Notes under the pieces: generated by a model
What the model was told of the DNA's origin: nothing
The model's input: only the letters and a program-made list of their open reading frames with translations
Databases searched by the model: none
Shown here: positions 1-8,185 of the stretch, one piece after another
Position numbering within the stretch: the stretch's first letter is position 1
Layout of the letters: each line of letters begins with the position of its first letter
Position numbers and translations under genes: made by a program
From: an uncultured Methanosarcinales archaeon
GTDB lineage: Archaea; Halobacteriota; Methanosarcinia; Methanotrichales; Methanotrichaceae
Assembly: GCA_903871465.1 (NCBI GenBank)
Contig: CAIQHB010000080.1
Span: 124,001-188,000 of the forward strand
Direction: 5' to 3'
DNA: 64,000 nucleotides

Positions 1-1041
1 GAGCGTCAGGCCTTCGAGAATGCTAAGGATATTCAGGCGGTGGTCTTCGACAAGACCGGCACTCTGACCGAGGGCCGTTTTGGTGTGACTGATGTCTTGC
101 CGCTGGAGGAGGCAAGCCTTGAAAGGATTCTGGTGCTTGCCTCCTCGCTGGAGGCCAGGGCCGAGCATCCTATAGGCCGGGCAGTGGTGGAAAAGGCGCG
201 AGAGATGGGCTTGGGGGCTTCGCCGGTTGAAGAGTTCAGCCTCATTCCGGGAGAGGGAATTTCCGGCAAGGTTGAAGGCAGAGATCTCCTGATCGTAAGC
301 CCCGGCTATCTTCGGGATAAGGAAACATCGTATCAGAATGAGCAGCTGGAGAATCTGCTGCAGCAAGGAAAGACGGTAGTTATTCTGCTGGAGAGAGAAA
401 TGGGGGGTGGAATGGAGGATGAAAAAGAGGGTGGAACGGAGACGGGAATGGCGGCCAGAAGGCCATTGAAACCATTGGGCGCTCTGGCTCTGGCGGACAT
501 TGTTCGCAAGGAGTCCAAGGAGGCGGTGGAGCGGCTTATGTCCATGGGCATAAGGTGCATGATGCTCACAGGCGACAATAGGTTCGTAGCCGAGGCGGTG
601 GCGAAAGAGCTGGGCCTGGATGAGTTCTTTGCCGAGGTGCTTCCCGGTGAGAAGGCAGAGGCGATAAGGAAGGTGCAGGAGAAGAACGGATTCAAAGTTG
701 CCATGGTGGGAGATGGAGTGAACGATGCGCCGGCGCTAGCCCAGGCAGATGTAGGGATTGCCATCGGCGCCGGGACCGATGTGGCAATGGAGGCGGCGGA
801 CATAATACTGGTGAGAAATGATCCAAGAGATGTTGCAAATATCATCAGCCTGTCTCGCAAGACTTACTCCAAGATGCTGCAAAACCTGGCCTGGGCCACA
901 GGCTACAATGTCGTTGCCATACCTCTGGCTGCGGGCGTTCTCTATTCCTCGGGCATCCTCCTCAGCCCGGCGGCAGGAGCACTGCTCATGAGCCTCTCCA
1001 CGGTAATAGTGGCTGTAAATGCCAGGATGCTGAAGATGTAA
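1..1041 (+). CDS. Copper-type P1B ATPase, C-terminal part (5' end outside window)
   Basis: Membrane cation pump, probably copper, of the P1B family. The frame is open from base 1, so the ion-binding membrane helices are missing. The phosphorylation motif DKTGT lies at about codon 17, followed by the HP motif of the nucleotide domain (EHPIG), the TGDN loop and the GDGVND hinge motif. The last two membrane segments (ATGYN..AIPLAAG and SPAAGALLMSLST) look like the CopB-like branch rather than the CopA copy at 4764. A Glu/Gly-rich insert lies in the catalytic domain (about bases 394-470). Family certain; metal specificity is inferred. Confidence 0.9.
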   Translation, partial: ERQAFENAKDIQAVVFDKTGTLTEGRFGVTDVLPLEEASLERILVLASSLEARAEHPIGRAVVEKAREMGLGASPVEEFSLIPGEGISGKVEGRDLLIVSPGYLRDKETSYQNEQLENLLQQGKTVVILLEREMGGGMEDEKEGGTETGMAARRPLKPLGALALADIVRKESKEAVERLMSMGIRCMMLTGDNRFVAEAVAKELGLDEFFAEVLPGEKAEAIRKVQEKNGFKVAMVGDGVNDAPALAQADVGIAIGAGTDVAMEAADIILVRNDPRDVANIISLSRKTYSKMLQNLAWATGYNVVAIPLAAGVLYSSGILLSPAAGALLMSLSTVIVAVNARMLKM

Positions 1042-1259
1042 GACACGATTAGCGATTAATTTTTAGCTCTGCTTCTGAATTCGCTCTTCTATCAGCATTT
1101 ATGTTTTCCGTCTCCGGACGGGATTCTGCGCGCCGGAGGCAGCCGTTGCCTCTCCTGGTCAGGCCGGCCAAGCGACGAACAGCGATTAAGCTACAGACGT
1201 AATTGGATATGCAGAGATATGGCCTATCCTCCATTCAGAAGAATACCATATAGACCACT
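1042..1259. other. Intergenic, convergent genes, no gene seen
   Basis: About 220 bases between two converging genes. The 61-residue minus-strand frame here has no ribosome site or recognisable family. No clear terminator hairpin was seen. Confidence 0.5.
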
Positions 1260-2045
1260 TCACCCCACAATTTTCTGATGCTTCGGACAGTAATAGCTGG
1301 TCCTTCCTCCGATCTTCTCATGCTTGAGTTGAGAGCCATCCCAGGGGCAGGTTCCGGCTTCATGGCGGTGCGGTAAGAGATAGGAATCGGGAAGATTGGC
1401 AAGGTTCGCCCCTGTGGATAGGGCCGTCTTCAACACCGCCTGAATGGATGAAAAGAGGGCAACAAGCTCTTTCTCATCCAGGCCGCGAGACCGAGGGCAG
1501 ATGCCTGCTTGAAAGAGAGATTCGTCTGCATAGAGGTTTCCAAGGCCCGCGACGAGACCCTGGTTGAGGAGCATAGCCTTGATTACGCCCCGTCTGCCGC
1601 GCATAATCTCCAGAAAGCTATCCAGGCTTAACTGCAGTGCGTCGGGGCCGATCTTTCGCTCAGCCAGCAAAATGGACGGGCTCTTTGTCAGCCCCACCTC
1701 ACCGAAGATCCTCGGATCATCGAAGGCCAGACTGCAGTCGTTCTGGAAAGAGACCAGCAGGCGGGTATGACGGGGCTCATCCTCTTGGGCCTGGAGATAG
1801 ACAAGCCTCCCGGTGAGACCGAGATGCAGCGTGAGCCAGAGATCATCCTGCAGCCGCAGAAAGAGCCTTTTTCCGTGCCTTTGAATGGATATGAACTGCT
1901 TTCCTGCCAGACTGAGCTCCAATGCCTTTGCCGAGACTCCGAATAGGATGCGTTCGTCCAAAACCGCAACGGCTCTTATGGGCTGGAGCAGTATTGTGGC
2001 TTGCAGATACATTCGGGCCATCTCCACCTCTGGAAGCTCAGGCAT
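1260..2045 (-). CDS. Formamidopyrimidine-DNA glycosylase family (Fpg/Nei)
   Basis: Base-excision repair glycosylase that removes oxidised bases and nicks the strand. The protein begins MPELPEVE, giving the catalytic Pro2 and the Glu3 of the family, and contains the helix-two-turn-helix region (NQGLVAGLGNLYADE). Length 261 is a little short of the bacterial 270. The C-terminal zinc finger is unusual: where Fpg has CxxC...CxxC, this protein has CPWD...CPKH, so two of four cysteines are Asp and His. Start is fixed because Pro2 must be exposed. It is divergent from the gene at 2141. Confidence 0.92.
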   Translation of the reverse strand: MPELPEVEMARMYLQATILLQPIRAVAVLDERILFGVSAKALELSLAGKQFISIQRHGKRLFLRLQDDLWLTLHLGLTGRLVYLQAQEDEPRHTRLLVSFQNDCSLAFDDPRIFGEVGLTKSPSILLAERKIGPDALQLSLDSFLEIMRGRRGVIKAMLLNQGLVAGLGNLYADESLFQAGICPRSRGLDEKELVALFSSIQAVLKTALSTGANLANLPDSYLLPHRHEAGTCPWDGSQLKHEKIGGRTSYYCPKHQKIVG

Positions 2046-2108
2046 ATCTCAAACACTCTTCCTTTGGTCAATCATGTCTACTGTGTCTGCCATATTTTGG
2101 GCGCGGAA

Positions 2109-2118
2109 GTATTATAAT
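2109..2118 (+). promoter_or_regulatory. Possible TATA box for the 2141 gene
   Basis: The AT-rich run gtattataat sits about 25 nt before the ATG at 2141, the spacing expected for an archaeal leaderless transcript. It lies in the divergent spacer next to fpg. Confidence 0.4.
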
Positions 2119-2140
2119 GCTCGTCTGCGTTGCCAAACGC

Positions 2141-2608
2141 ATGACCGACGTCCCTGATATTCCTCTTGAGCAGATCCAGCAGCGCGTGGTGGCCATGTGG
2201 ATGGGAAGCTTCTACGGTAGCAGCGGATATGTAGCTCGAAAGCTTGGCAAAAAGGGCCTGCGGGAATTTCAGGATATTGGAGCCCGCCAGGTAGCTGCTA
2301 CCTTCAAGCAGCTTGGTCTGACGGAGCCTGAAGCAGTGGCACTGGCCATTGCGGCCAATGATAAGAACCTTTTCGGAAGCGTGGTGGAAGTCATTGTTGG
2401 GAAGGGCTTTGTGGAGATCAAACGTCATCGCTGCGGATTGATGGAAGGAGCCAAATCCTTCGCACGGGTGGGAGCCAGCTTGATTGCCAAGGAGCATTGC
2501 AAGACCTGCGTGGAAAGCCACTGGCAAAAGGTCTTCTCGGATCTGAAGTTGAAGATGGAAGTGGAGCATACGGAAGATGGATGCGTCATGAGAATCTCAA
2601 AGCATTAG
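2141..2608 (+). CDS. Conserved-looking protein of unknown function, about 155 aa
   Basis: Soluble protein I cannot name with certainty. It has evenly spread His/Cys residues (KRHRCGLMEG, AKEHCKTCVESHW) that resemble small metal- or cofactor-binding proteins such as the L-2-amino-thiazoline-4-carboxylate hydrolase-like group, but that is only an impression. The frame is open far upstream; ATGs exist at 2117 and 2141. I chose 2141 because a TATA-like element lies about 25 nt upstream and because an earlier start would overlap the fpg gene or its promoter. It stands alone between fpg and an exported protein gene. Confidence 0.7.
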   Translation: MTDVPDIPLEQIQQRVVAMWMGSFYGSSGYVARKLGKKGLREFQDIGARQVAATFKQLGLTEPEAVALAIAANDKNLFGSVVEVIVGKGFVEIKRHRCGLMEGAKSFARVGASLIAKEHCKTCVESHWQKVFSDLKLKMEVEHTEDGCVMRISKH

Positions 2609-2804
2609 CAAGAAAGAAATAAGCAAGAGTCTTCATATTGGATCGCAGCCCCATGAATCCATATCACCAAATAGGGAACTTATTCATTGAAATGTATAAC
2701 AAATCCAAATGATGATATCTATTCTCGCGCCTCAGGATCAATAATACCCTCCTGGATACTCCCATCTGATAATAAGGCTGAGATGATAGATGTTTTGAAG
2801 GATA

Positions 2805-2870
2805 AATTTATATAATATAAATGTAAGATATTAGTTTTGAGCATAATTAGCTTATTTGGCTAAATTAGCT
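2805..2870 (+). promoter_or_regulatory. Promoter region of the exported protein gene at 2909
   Basis: A strong TATA-like stretch (aatttatataatat, 2805-2818) is followed by the direct repeat aattagct at 2845-2852 and 2863-2870. Bases 2850-2869 also form an imperfect inverted repeat, gcttattt...aaattagc. If transcription starts about 25 nt after the TATA box, these repeats fall in a 5' leader of about 65 nt. The 300 bases between 2608 and 2909 hold no other gene that I see. Confidence 0.5.
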
Positions 2871-2908
2871 CATATTAGACGCTTAAAAAAATAGGGGGCA
2901 AAAAGAAA

Positions 2909-3709
2909 ATGAAGGGAGTAGTAATAGTAGCACTTATGTTAGCGATTGCCTTTATAGGGGGTTGCAGCACGGTGCTGGCTAATCCACCGTTGATACCACC
3001 GGTGCAATATGAACAGTTCTGTGATAATCAAAAGGTCTCCGGGTCGGGAATTATCGATGTCAGCACATCGATAATCGACAAGAAGATCGCTCTCGAGTAC
3101 TATAACACAATGGCGGGAGACGGCGACCTGGAGCTTGACTCTGAGCATACCTACTCGCAAGACCCGGAAAAGCTCAGGAGAAATGTAAGCTCTGTGAACG
3201 ACAGCAACGAGTCTGCCTTTAATATGTTCGAGACAACAAAGATGACATATAAAGGCGAGACGCCTCTGGTCGGCGGTAAGTCTCTGACCTCCAAGGCGTT
3301 TTATGGAGGCATCGGTGCTAATGTTCAGGAGATGTTCTCCGTAAATGAGATGGAAAAGGATGAGACAGCCTACTTTGCCTCGACAACTCCATATCAGCCA
3401 CAGGGTAACGTCAGCCCTAAGGACCTGATCAAAAAACTCAAGGAAGCGGGCAGGGATACGGATAAGGTCGGAGATCTCATGACGGCCAAGAATGGCGTCT
3501 ATGATCCGGCACATCTTGTTGGAATGGAGACCAAGAACACATTCAATGGTACTTGGGGCACAGATGCCACATGGCACAAGATATTCTACAAGGATATCAA
3601 GGCGCACGAGATGTTCACGGGAACATTCGAGACCGATAAGACCATCAAGTTCCATGAGAACCCCGTGCCGGAAAAGATCAATGCGATCTGCGGCGGCATA
3701 GACTGCTAG
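2909..3709 (+). CDS. Exported protein, family unknown, paralogue of 19131
   Basis: Predicted secreted or lipid-anchored protein of 266 residues. It starts with a hydrophobic signal segment (MKGVVIVALMLAIAFIGGC) whose Cys19 could be a lipobox; the rest is hydrophilic with N-glycosylation sequons. The mature part begins with a serine/glycine motif (VSGSGIIDVSTS) and ends with MFTGTFETDKTIKFHE. Both ends match the layout of the protein at 19131 (VRGSGDVSIKGS, TYSGSFQTQKNIEF), so the two look like diverged members of one surface family. AGGGGGC ahead of the start gives a ribosome site. The minus-strand frame across it lacks a signal peptide and is a shadow. Function unknown. Confidence 0.8.
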   Translation: MKGVVIVALMLAIAFIGGCSTVLANPPLIPPVQYEQFCDNQKVSGSGIIDVSTSIIDKKIALEYYNTMAGDGDLELDSEHTYSQDPEKLRRNVSSVNDSNESAFNMFETTKMTYKGETPLVGGKSLTSKAFYGGIGANVQEMFSVNEMEKDETAYFASTTPYQPQGNVSPKDLIKKLKEAGRDTDKVGDLMTAKNGVYDPAHLVGMETKNTFNGTWGTDATWHKIFYKDIKAHEMFTGTFETDKTIKFHENPVPEKINAICGGIDC

Positions 3710-3877
3710 GGAAAACCTGGCAGCCGACTTTTTTTGAATATTCACGAATTATAAAAAACATTGCAGTCAGGAATCAATTTTCAAACGCGTTCTCTCCCAG
3801 GAATTCATTCTCCCTGAGTACCTATTTATCCGTCAAGGATGCATAATCTCATGGTATCATCTTATGGTTGTGATTTT
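3710..3877 (+). terminator. T-rich terminator and spacer
   Basis: A run of seven or more T (about 3728-3735) follows the stop codon after a G/C-rich stretch, a typical archaeal T-tract terminator for the exported protein gene. The rest is the promoter spacer of the glutaredoxin gene. Confidence 0.4.
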
Positions 3878-4153
3878 ATGAATTCCGAACACGTAGCTGG
3901 AAATGATAAGGGCAAGATCATGCTTTATGCATTAAGCACTTGCATCTGGTGCAAGAAGACAAGAGAGCTCCTACAATCGTCGGCCGTGGCCTTTGACTAC
4001 ATTTATGTGGATCTTTTGAAAGGAGAAGATCGGGTCCAGGCCATCGATGAGATCAAAAAATATAATCCTGGCACATCTTTTCCGACCTTGGTAATAGACG
4101 GGAAAGCCATCGTAGGCTTTAGAGAGAAAGAGATCAAGGAGGCTCTAGGTTAA
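3878..4153 (+). CDS. Glutaredoxin-like protein
   Basis: Small thioredoxin-fold disulfide reductase of 91 residues. The CxxC centre is CIWC (Cys22 and Cys25 from this start), with the cis-proline segment TSFPT and a GF..xEI end typical of glutaredoxin/NrdH-like proteins. In-frame ATGs also exist at 3839 and 3851; I prefer 3878, which starts just before the first beta strand. Its stop codon overlaps the start of the next gene (TAATG), so the pair is translationally coupled to a ferredoxin:disulfide reductase, its probable electron donor. Confidence 0.88.
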   Translation: MNSEHVAGNDKGKIMLYALSTCIWCKKTRELLQSSAVAFDYIYVDLLKGEDRVQAIDEIKKYNPGTSFPTLVIDGKAIVGFREKEIKEALG

Positions 4154-4716
4154 TGGAAAACGATTATCCAGAGCCTTCGCCTGAAGAGATCGACAGACTG
4201 TACTCGCGCCTGGAGAAGGAGGCAAGACAGGGGGGATACAATCTCAACTCCGACGGGGAGTTTGCGAGGGGCCTGGTGAAGGGCCTGCTTGTAAACGAGA
4301 GACGATACGGTTACCAGGCCTGCCCTTGCCGCCTGGCAGCTGATGATAAGATTGCCGATCTGGACATAATCTGTCCCTGCTACTACAGAGATGCGGATGT
4401 CACAGAATTTGGCGCCTGCTACTGCGCGCTTTATGTCTCGAAAGCTGTCCTCAAAGGCGAGCAGAAACTGGGTTCCATTCTGGAGAGAAGGCCTCCAAAA
4501 GAAGAGAGGCAAAAATTGCAGCCACAGCCAGAGCCACAGTCAAAGTCACTGCTATCAGCATCCGTAGCAGAGCCGAGAGCCGGGCCCGGGACTCTGAAAC
4601 TATCCGTGCCCGTCTGGAGGTGTCTCGTCTGCGGCTACCTATGCGGCCGCGATGGGCCTCCTGAGATCTGTCCCATCTGCAAAGCCGGGAAAGAGAGATT
4701 TGAGCGGTTCATTTAG
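4153..4716 (+). CDS. Ferredoxin:thioredoxin reductase catalytic-type protein with rubredoxin-like domain (FDR)
   Basis: Uses electrons from ferredoxin to reduce disulfides by way of a 4Fe-4S cluster. The catalytic chain pattern is complete: CPC (57-59), CPC (74-76) and CYC (89-91), matching the CPC...CPC...CHC signature of plant FTR beta. A Pro/Gln-rich linker leads to a C-terminal rubredoxin-like domain (WRCLVCGYLC...EICPICKAG). Fusion of these two domains is known from the Methanosarcina ferredoxin:disulfide reductase. It overlaps the glutaredoxin stop by one base, suggesting that glutaredoxin is its substrate. The 46-base gap to copA includes an octamer repeat. Confidence 0.9.
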   Translation: MENDYPEPSPEEIDRLYSRLEKEARQGGYNLNSDGEFARGLVKGLLVNERRYGYQACPCRLAADDKIADLDIICPCYYRDADVTEFGACYCALYVSKAVLKGEQKLGSILERRPPKEERQKLQPQPEPQSKSLLSASVAEPRAGPGTLKLSVPVWRCLVCGYLCGRDGPPEICPICKAGKERFERFI

Positions 4717-4718
4717 TG

Positions 4719-4750
4719 TAATAAAGTAATAAAGTAATAGAGTAATTCAG
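4719..4750 (+). repeat. Four tandem octamers upstream of copA
   Basis: Four 8-bp units in a row: taataaag, taataaag, taatagag, taattcag. They fill the gap between the FDR stop codon and the copA start at 4764. They could contribute a TATA-like element or a regulator site; no function is shown. Confidence 0.75.
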
Positions 4751-4763
4751 TTTAGAGAGATTC

Positions 4764-7229
4764 ATGGCGGAAAAAAGGATTGCGGAGCTGAAGGTAGCTG
4801 GTATGGTATGTGCCGCCTGCACGGCAGCCATCGAGAAGGCCCTCAAAAAGCTGGATGGAGTCTCCAGAGCAGAGATCAATCTGGGGACTGAGATGGCATC
4901 GGTAGAGTACGACCCGGAGAAGCTCGGGCTCATAGATATCGAAAAGGCGATCCGGGATGTCGGATACGACGTAATCGACCAGAAGGTCGTTCTGAAAATA
5001 GGCGGCATGGTCTGCGCCATGTGCGTGGGAGCGCTGGAGATCGCCCTCAAGAAACTGGACGGGGTCGTGGACGTGCGCGTGAACCTGGCAGCAGAAAAGG
5101 CCTACGTCACCTTCAATCCCAGGATGGTCGGCCTGGCTGATATGAAAAAGGCAGTCGAGGAAACGGGCTACCAGTTCCTGGGGCTTGCCGGCGATGAAGC
5201 CGGGGCCGACAGGGAAAGAGAGGCACGTGAACTGGATCTGCGGGACAAGAAGCGGCGCATCATCATCGGCTTTGCCACCAGCCTCTTTCTCATGGCTGTG
5301 ATGTATCTGCCGGTGCAGGTCATCCCCATGGGCATCCTCATGGTTGTTCCCAATTTCATGAATCTGTTCATGCTGGTGGTGTCCGCCCCGGTCTTCGTCT
5401 ATGTCAGCTATCCCATCTTCAAGGCCGCCATAAGGGCGCTGAAGAACAGGAGCCTGGACATGGATGTCATGTATGGCATGGGCATCGGCGTGGCCTACGG
5501 ATCAAGCATTCTTGGCACCTTCGGAATTGTGCTCACTCCGGACTTCATGTTCTATGAGACTGCCGTTATGCTTGCCTCCTTCCTGACGCTGGGCCGCTAT
5601 CTGGAGGCCAACGCCAAAGGCCGCACGTCTGAGGCCATCAAGAAGCTGGTGGGCCTGCAGCCCAAAAGGGCCACCATTCTGAAGGACGGTCGGGAGATCG
5701 AGGTGGCAGCGGAAGAGGTGCAGGTAGACGACCTGATCCTGGTGAAGCCGGGCGAGAAGGTTCCTGCCGATGGCCTCGTCGTCGACGGACAGAGCTATGT
5801 GGATGAGTCCATGATCACCGGGGAGCCGGTTCCGGCTCTGAAGGAAGCGGGGCAAAAGGTAGTGGGAGGCACCCTCAACAAGAACGGCGCCCTCACGTTC
5901 AAAGCCACAAGGGTGGGCAAAGACACCGTTCTGGCGTCGATCATAACCCTGGTGGAGGAAGCGCAAGGCTCGAGGCCGCCCGTGCAGAGGATTGCCGATA
6001 GAGCGGTTGCCTATTTCATTCCCACCATTCTCACCATAGCCGCGGCTGCATTTGTCTACTGGTATTTTGTAGCCCATAATACGCTGCTCTTCTCCCTGAC
6101 CGCACTCATATCCGTATTAGTAGTGGCCTGCCCCTGTGCCCTGGGGCTCGCGTCCCCGACCGCCATAACCGTCGGCATCGGCAGGGGAGCGGAGCTAGGG
6201 ATTCTCATCAAGAGCGGCGAGGCTCTGGAGGCGTCGGACAAGCTCAATGTGGTGGCTTTTGACAAGACCGGCACCCTGACGGTAGGCAGGCCGGATGTTA
6301 CAGACCTTGCCGCCTATGGAGTGGATGAGAAGGAGCTCTTGCGGCTGGCAGCATCTGCAGAGAAGCCGTCAGAGCATCCCCTGGCCGAGGCTGTCGTCCG
6401 CAAAGCAGAAGCGGAGGGGATCGATCTCGTCAATGCCACCAACTTCGAGGCCAGGCCCGGGAAAGGCGTGCTGGCAAAGGTTGGTGCAAGGAGCGTGGTG
6501 GCCGGAAACAGGATGCTCTTCCAAGAGATGAAGATCGATATCGATGACAACCTGCTCAGCAAGGCATTAGCATATGAGGAGCAGGGAAAGACAGCCATGC
6601 TGGTGGCCCTGGATGGAAAGGCCAGCGGGATTCTCGCCATCTCCGACCAGCTCAAGAGCTCGGCAGTGGAGGCGGTGGCCGAGCTGAAGAAGATGGGCCT
6701 GCAGGTAGTGATGATAACCGGCGACAATGCCCGCAGCGCTGCGGCAGTGGCAAGCCAGCTCGGCATCGATCAGGTCCTTTCCGAGGTTCTGCCCGAAGAG
6801 AAGGCCATGGAGATCAAAAGGCTGCGCCAGGCCGGGGATAGAGTAGCCTTTGTGGGAGACGGCATCAATGACGCTCCGGCGCTGGCAGAGTCGGACGTAG
6901 GCATTGCCATCGGCAGCGGCACTGATGTGGCCATAGAGACCGGCGAGATCGTTCTGATGAAAGGCGACCTGCGAGATGCCGTGGCCGCCATCCAGCTCAG
7001 CCGCAAGGTCATTTCCAGAATCAAGCTGAATATCTTCTGGGCCTTTGCCTATAACGCGGCGCTCGTTCCCGTGGCCGCAGGCGTGCTCTATCCAAATTTC
7101 GGCATAACCTTCCGGCCGGAGCTGGCGGGTCTCGCCATGGCCCTGAGCTCTGTGACCGTAATCTCGTTCTCGCTCCTGCTCAAAAAGTATATACCGCCCG
7201 CAACGCATAGGGAGCGCATTGGAGGATAA
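4764..7229 (+). CDS. copA: Copper-translocating P1B-type ATPase CopA, two heavy-metal domains
   Basis: ATP-driven copper(I) exporter in the cell membrane, 821 residues. Two N-terminal heavy-metal-associated domains carry CAAC (16-19) and CAMC (84-87). The membrane ion site is CPC (about residue 456), the phosphorylated aspartate lies in DKTGT (about 500), the HP motif in SEHPLAE, and the hinge in GDGINDAPAL (about 698). These are all the marks of a CPx ATPase of the Cu+ group. Length is normal. The next gene starts five bases after the stop and encodes a YHS-domain protein, supporting a copper-handling operon. The truncated ATPase at base 1 belongs to a different branch. Confidence 0.96.
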   Translation: MAEKRIAELKVAGMVCAACTAAIEKALKKLDGVSRAEINLGTEMASVEYDPEKLGLIDIEKAIRDVGYDVIDQKVVLKIGGMVCAMCVGALEIALKKLDGVVDVRVNLAAEKAYVTFNPRMVGLADMKKAVEETGYQFLGLAGDEAGADREREARELDLRDKKRRIIIGFATSLFLMAVMYLPVQVIPMGILMVVPNFMNLFMLVVSAPVFVYVSYPIFKAAIRALKNRSLDMDVMYGMGIGVAYGSSILGTFGIVLTPDFMFYETAVMLASFLTLGRYLEANAKGRTSEAIKKLVGLQPKRATILKDGREIEVAAEEVQVDDLILVKPGEKVPADGLVVDGQSYVDESMITGEPVPALKEAGQKVVGGTLNKNGALTFKATRVGKDTVLASIITLVEEAQGSRPPVQRIADRAVAYFIPTILTIAAAAFVYWYFVAHNTLLFSLTALISVLVVACPCALGLASPTAITVGIGRGAELGILIKSGEALEASDKLNVVAFDKTGTLTVGRPDVTDLAAYGVDEKELLRLAASAEKPSEHPLAEAVVRKAEAEGIDLVNATNFEARPGKGVLAKVGARSVVAGNRMLFQEMKIDIDDNLLSKALAYEEQGKTAMLVALDGKASGILAISDQLKSSAVEAVAELKKMGLQVVMITGDNARSAAAVASQLGIDQVLSEVLPEEKAMEIKRLRQAGDRVAFVGDGINDAPALAESDVGIAIGSGTDVAIETGEIVLMKGDLRDAVAAIQLSRKVISRIKLNIFWAFAYNAALVPVAAGVLYPNFGITFRPELAGLAMALSSVTVISFSLLLKKYIPPATHRERIGG

Positions 7230-7233
7230 AGAA

Positions 7234-7413
7234 ATGGCTATAGATCCGGTATGCAAGATGACCGTCGACGAGAAGACGGCGAAGATCAAGAGCGACTACA
7301 AGGACAAGACTTACTACTTCTGCGCCCCAGGATGCAAGAAGGCCTTTGACGAGAATCCGGCCAAGTATCTGGGCAATGAGACTGCGAAAGGATGCGGGTG
7401 CGGCTGCAGGTGA
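7234..7413 (+). CDS. Small YHS-domain metal-binding protein
   Basis: A 59-residue protein made almost only of a YHS domain: DPVCKMTVDE, then TYYFCAPGCKKAFDENPAKYL, which supplies paired cysteines for metal binding. The C-terminus adds a cysteine cluster (GCGCGC). YHS proteins are often encoded beside or fused to copper ATPases. I chose the ATG at 7234 because GGAGG at 7221-7225 sits eight bases before it; the upstream TTG at 7219 would overlap copA. Likely role: holding or delivering copper (inference). Confidence 0.88.
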   Translation: MAIDPVCKMTVDEKTAKIKSDYKDKTYYFCAPGCKKAFDENPAKYLGNETAKGCGCGCR

Positions 7414-7428
7414 AGAGCTCAGCCTCAG

Positions 7429-7440
7429 TTTTTTTTTTTT
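7429..7440 (+). terminator. Poly-T terminator after the copper operon
   Basis: Twelve T in a row sixteen bases after the YHS stop codon, a strong archaeal T-tract terminator. Confidence 0.7.
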
Positions 7441-8185
7441 GCAACCGGTATCCATAAGGAAGATTTGAGGAGCTATTTGGCGTACATACCGCCGTTATGG
7501 GTCCGAAAAATCTGTTTTTGCTATTCGTCTAAATGTCTTATACGTTAAATTTTATATTTATCATCAAGTCATGAGCTTGCACTAAGCAAATGCCAGGGGT
7601 CTTGGTAGAGGTTGCAGAAGCCACATTTAAAACCAAGACGAATTCAAAACTAAAGATATTCTTGATCAGGTCATGGCAAGAGCGGAAGGAATGTTGCGGC
7701 CGTTGCGCTTGCTAGAATGGTCCTTTGCATTTACTATCACTTGCTTATGAAACCGAGATGATTACAGGAGCCTGAGGTCAACAAACCAAAAGATATCTGT
7801 TTGCATCTCACCCATAAGCATAATTTATATCAATGGAATAATAAAATTCATTCACAAGGCGGATACTTGGTGGAAAAAGATTTGAAGGAGGGATGCGGGT
7901 GATCGCACCATCTTGTTTTATATTGATGGTTCAGGTGAAACAGTCAAGGGCCTAATTCTTCAACGTTACTTCCAGGTCGTGGTGATGTTACGGAATCAAT
8001 AGGCTATAGCAAGTCCATGAAATCAGTTTAAGGCCGTATATCAGACTTACTGTATATATCAGACTTACCGCAAAGGTGATATATTCAGCCTGCAAAACCA
8101 GCCGAAAAAGTGACATATGAGGCAGGATAGAAAAGACCGCTAATTGAACGATTCATGACTAATTCACCCTCTTAGGAAGGAAATA
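7441..8185. other. AT-rich gene-less stretch before the TIR gene
   Basis: About 745 bases without a convincing gene. Short open frames (for example 7762-7902) are no longer than chance. A 14-base direct repeat, tatatcagacttac, occurs at 8037-8050 and 8055-8068. Base composition falls compared with the copper operon and stays low through the next two genes. GGAAGGAA just before 8186 is the ribosome site of the TIR gene. Confidence 0.55.

Noticed and set aside
1049-1234. 61-residue minus-strand frame
   Set aside because: No ribosome site, odd composition, no family.
2939-3745. 268-residue minus-strand frame
   Set aside because: It lies opposite the exported protein gene, has no ribosome site or family; the plus strand has signal peptide, promoter and paralogue.
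7762-7902. 46-codon open stretch before the TIR gene
   Set aside because: Length expected by chance; no family likeness.
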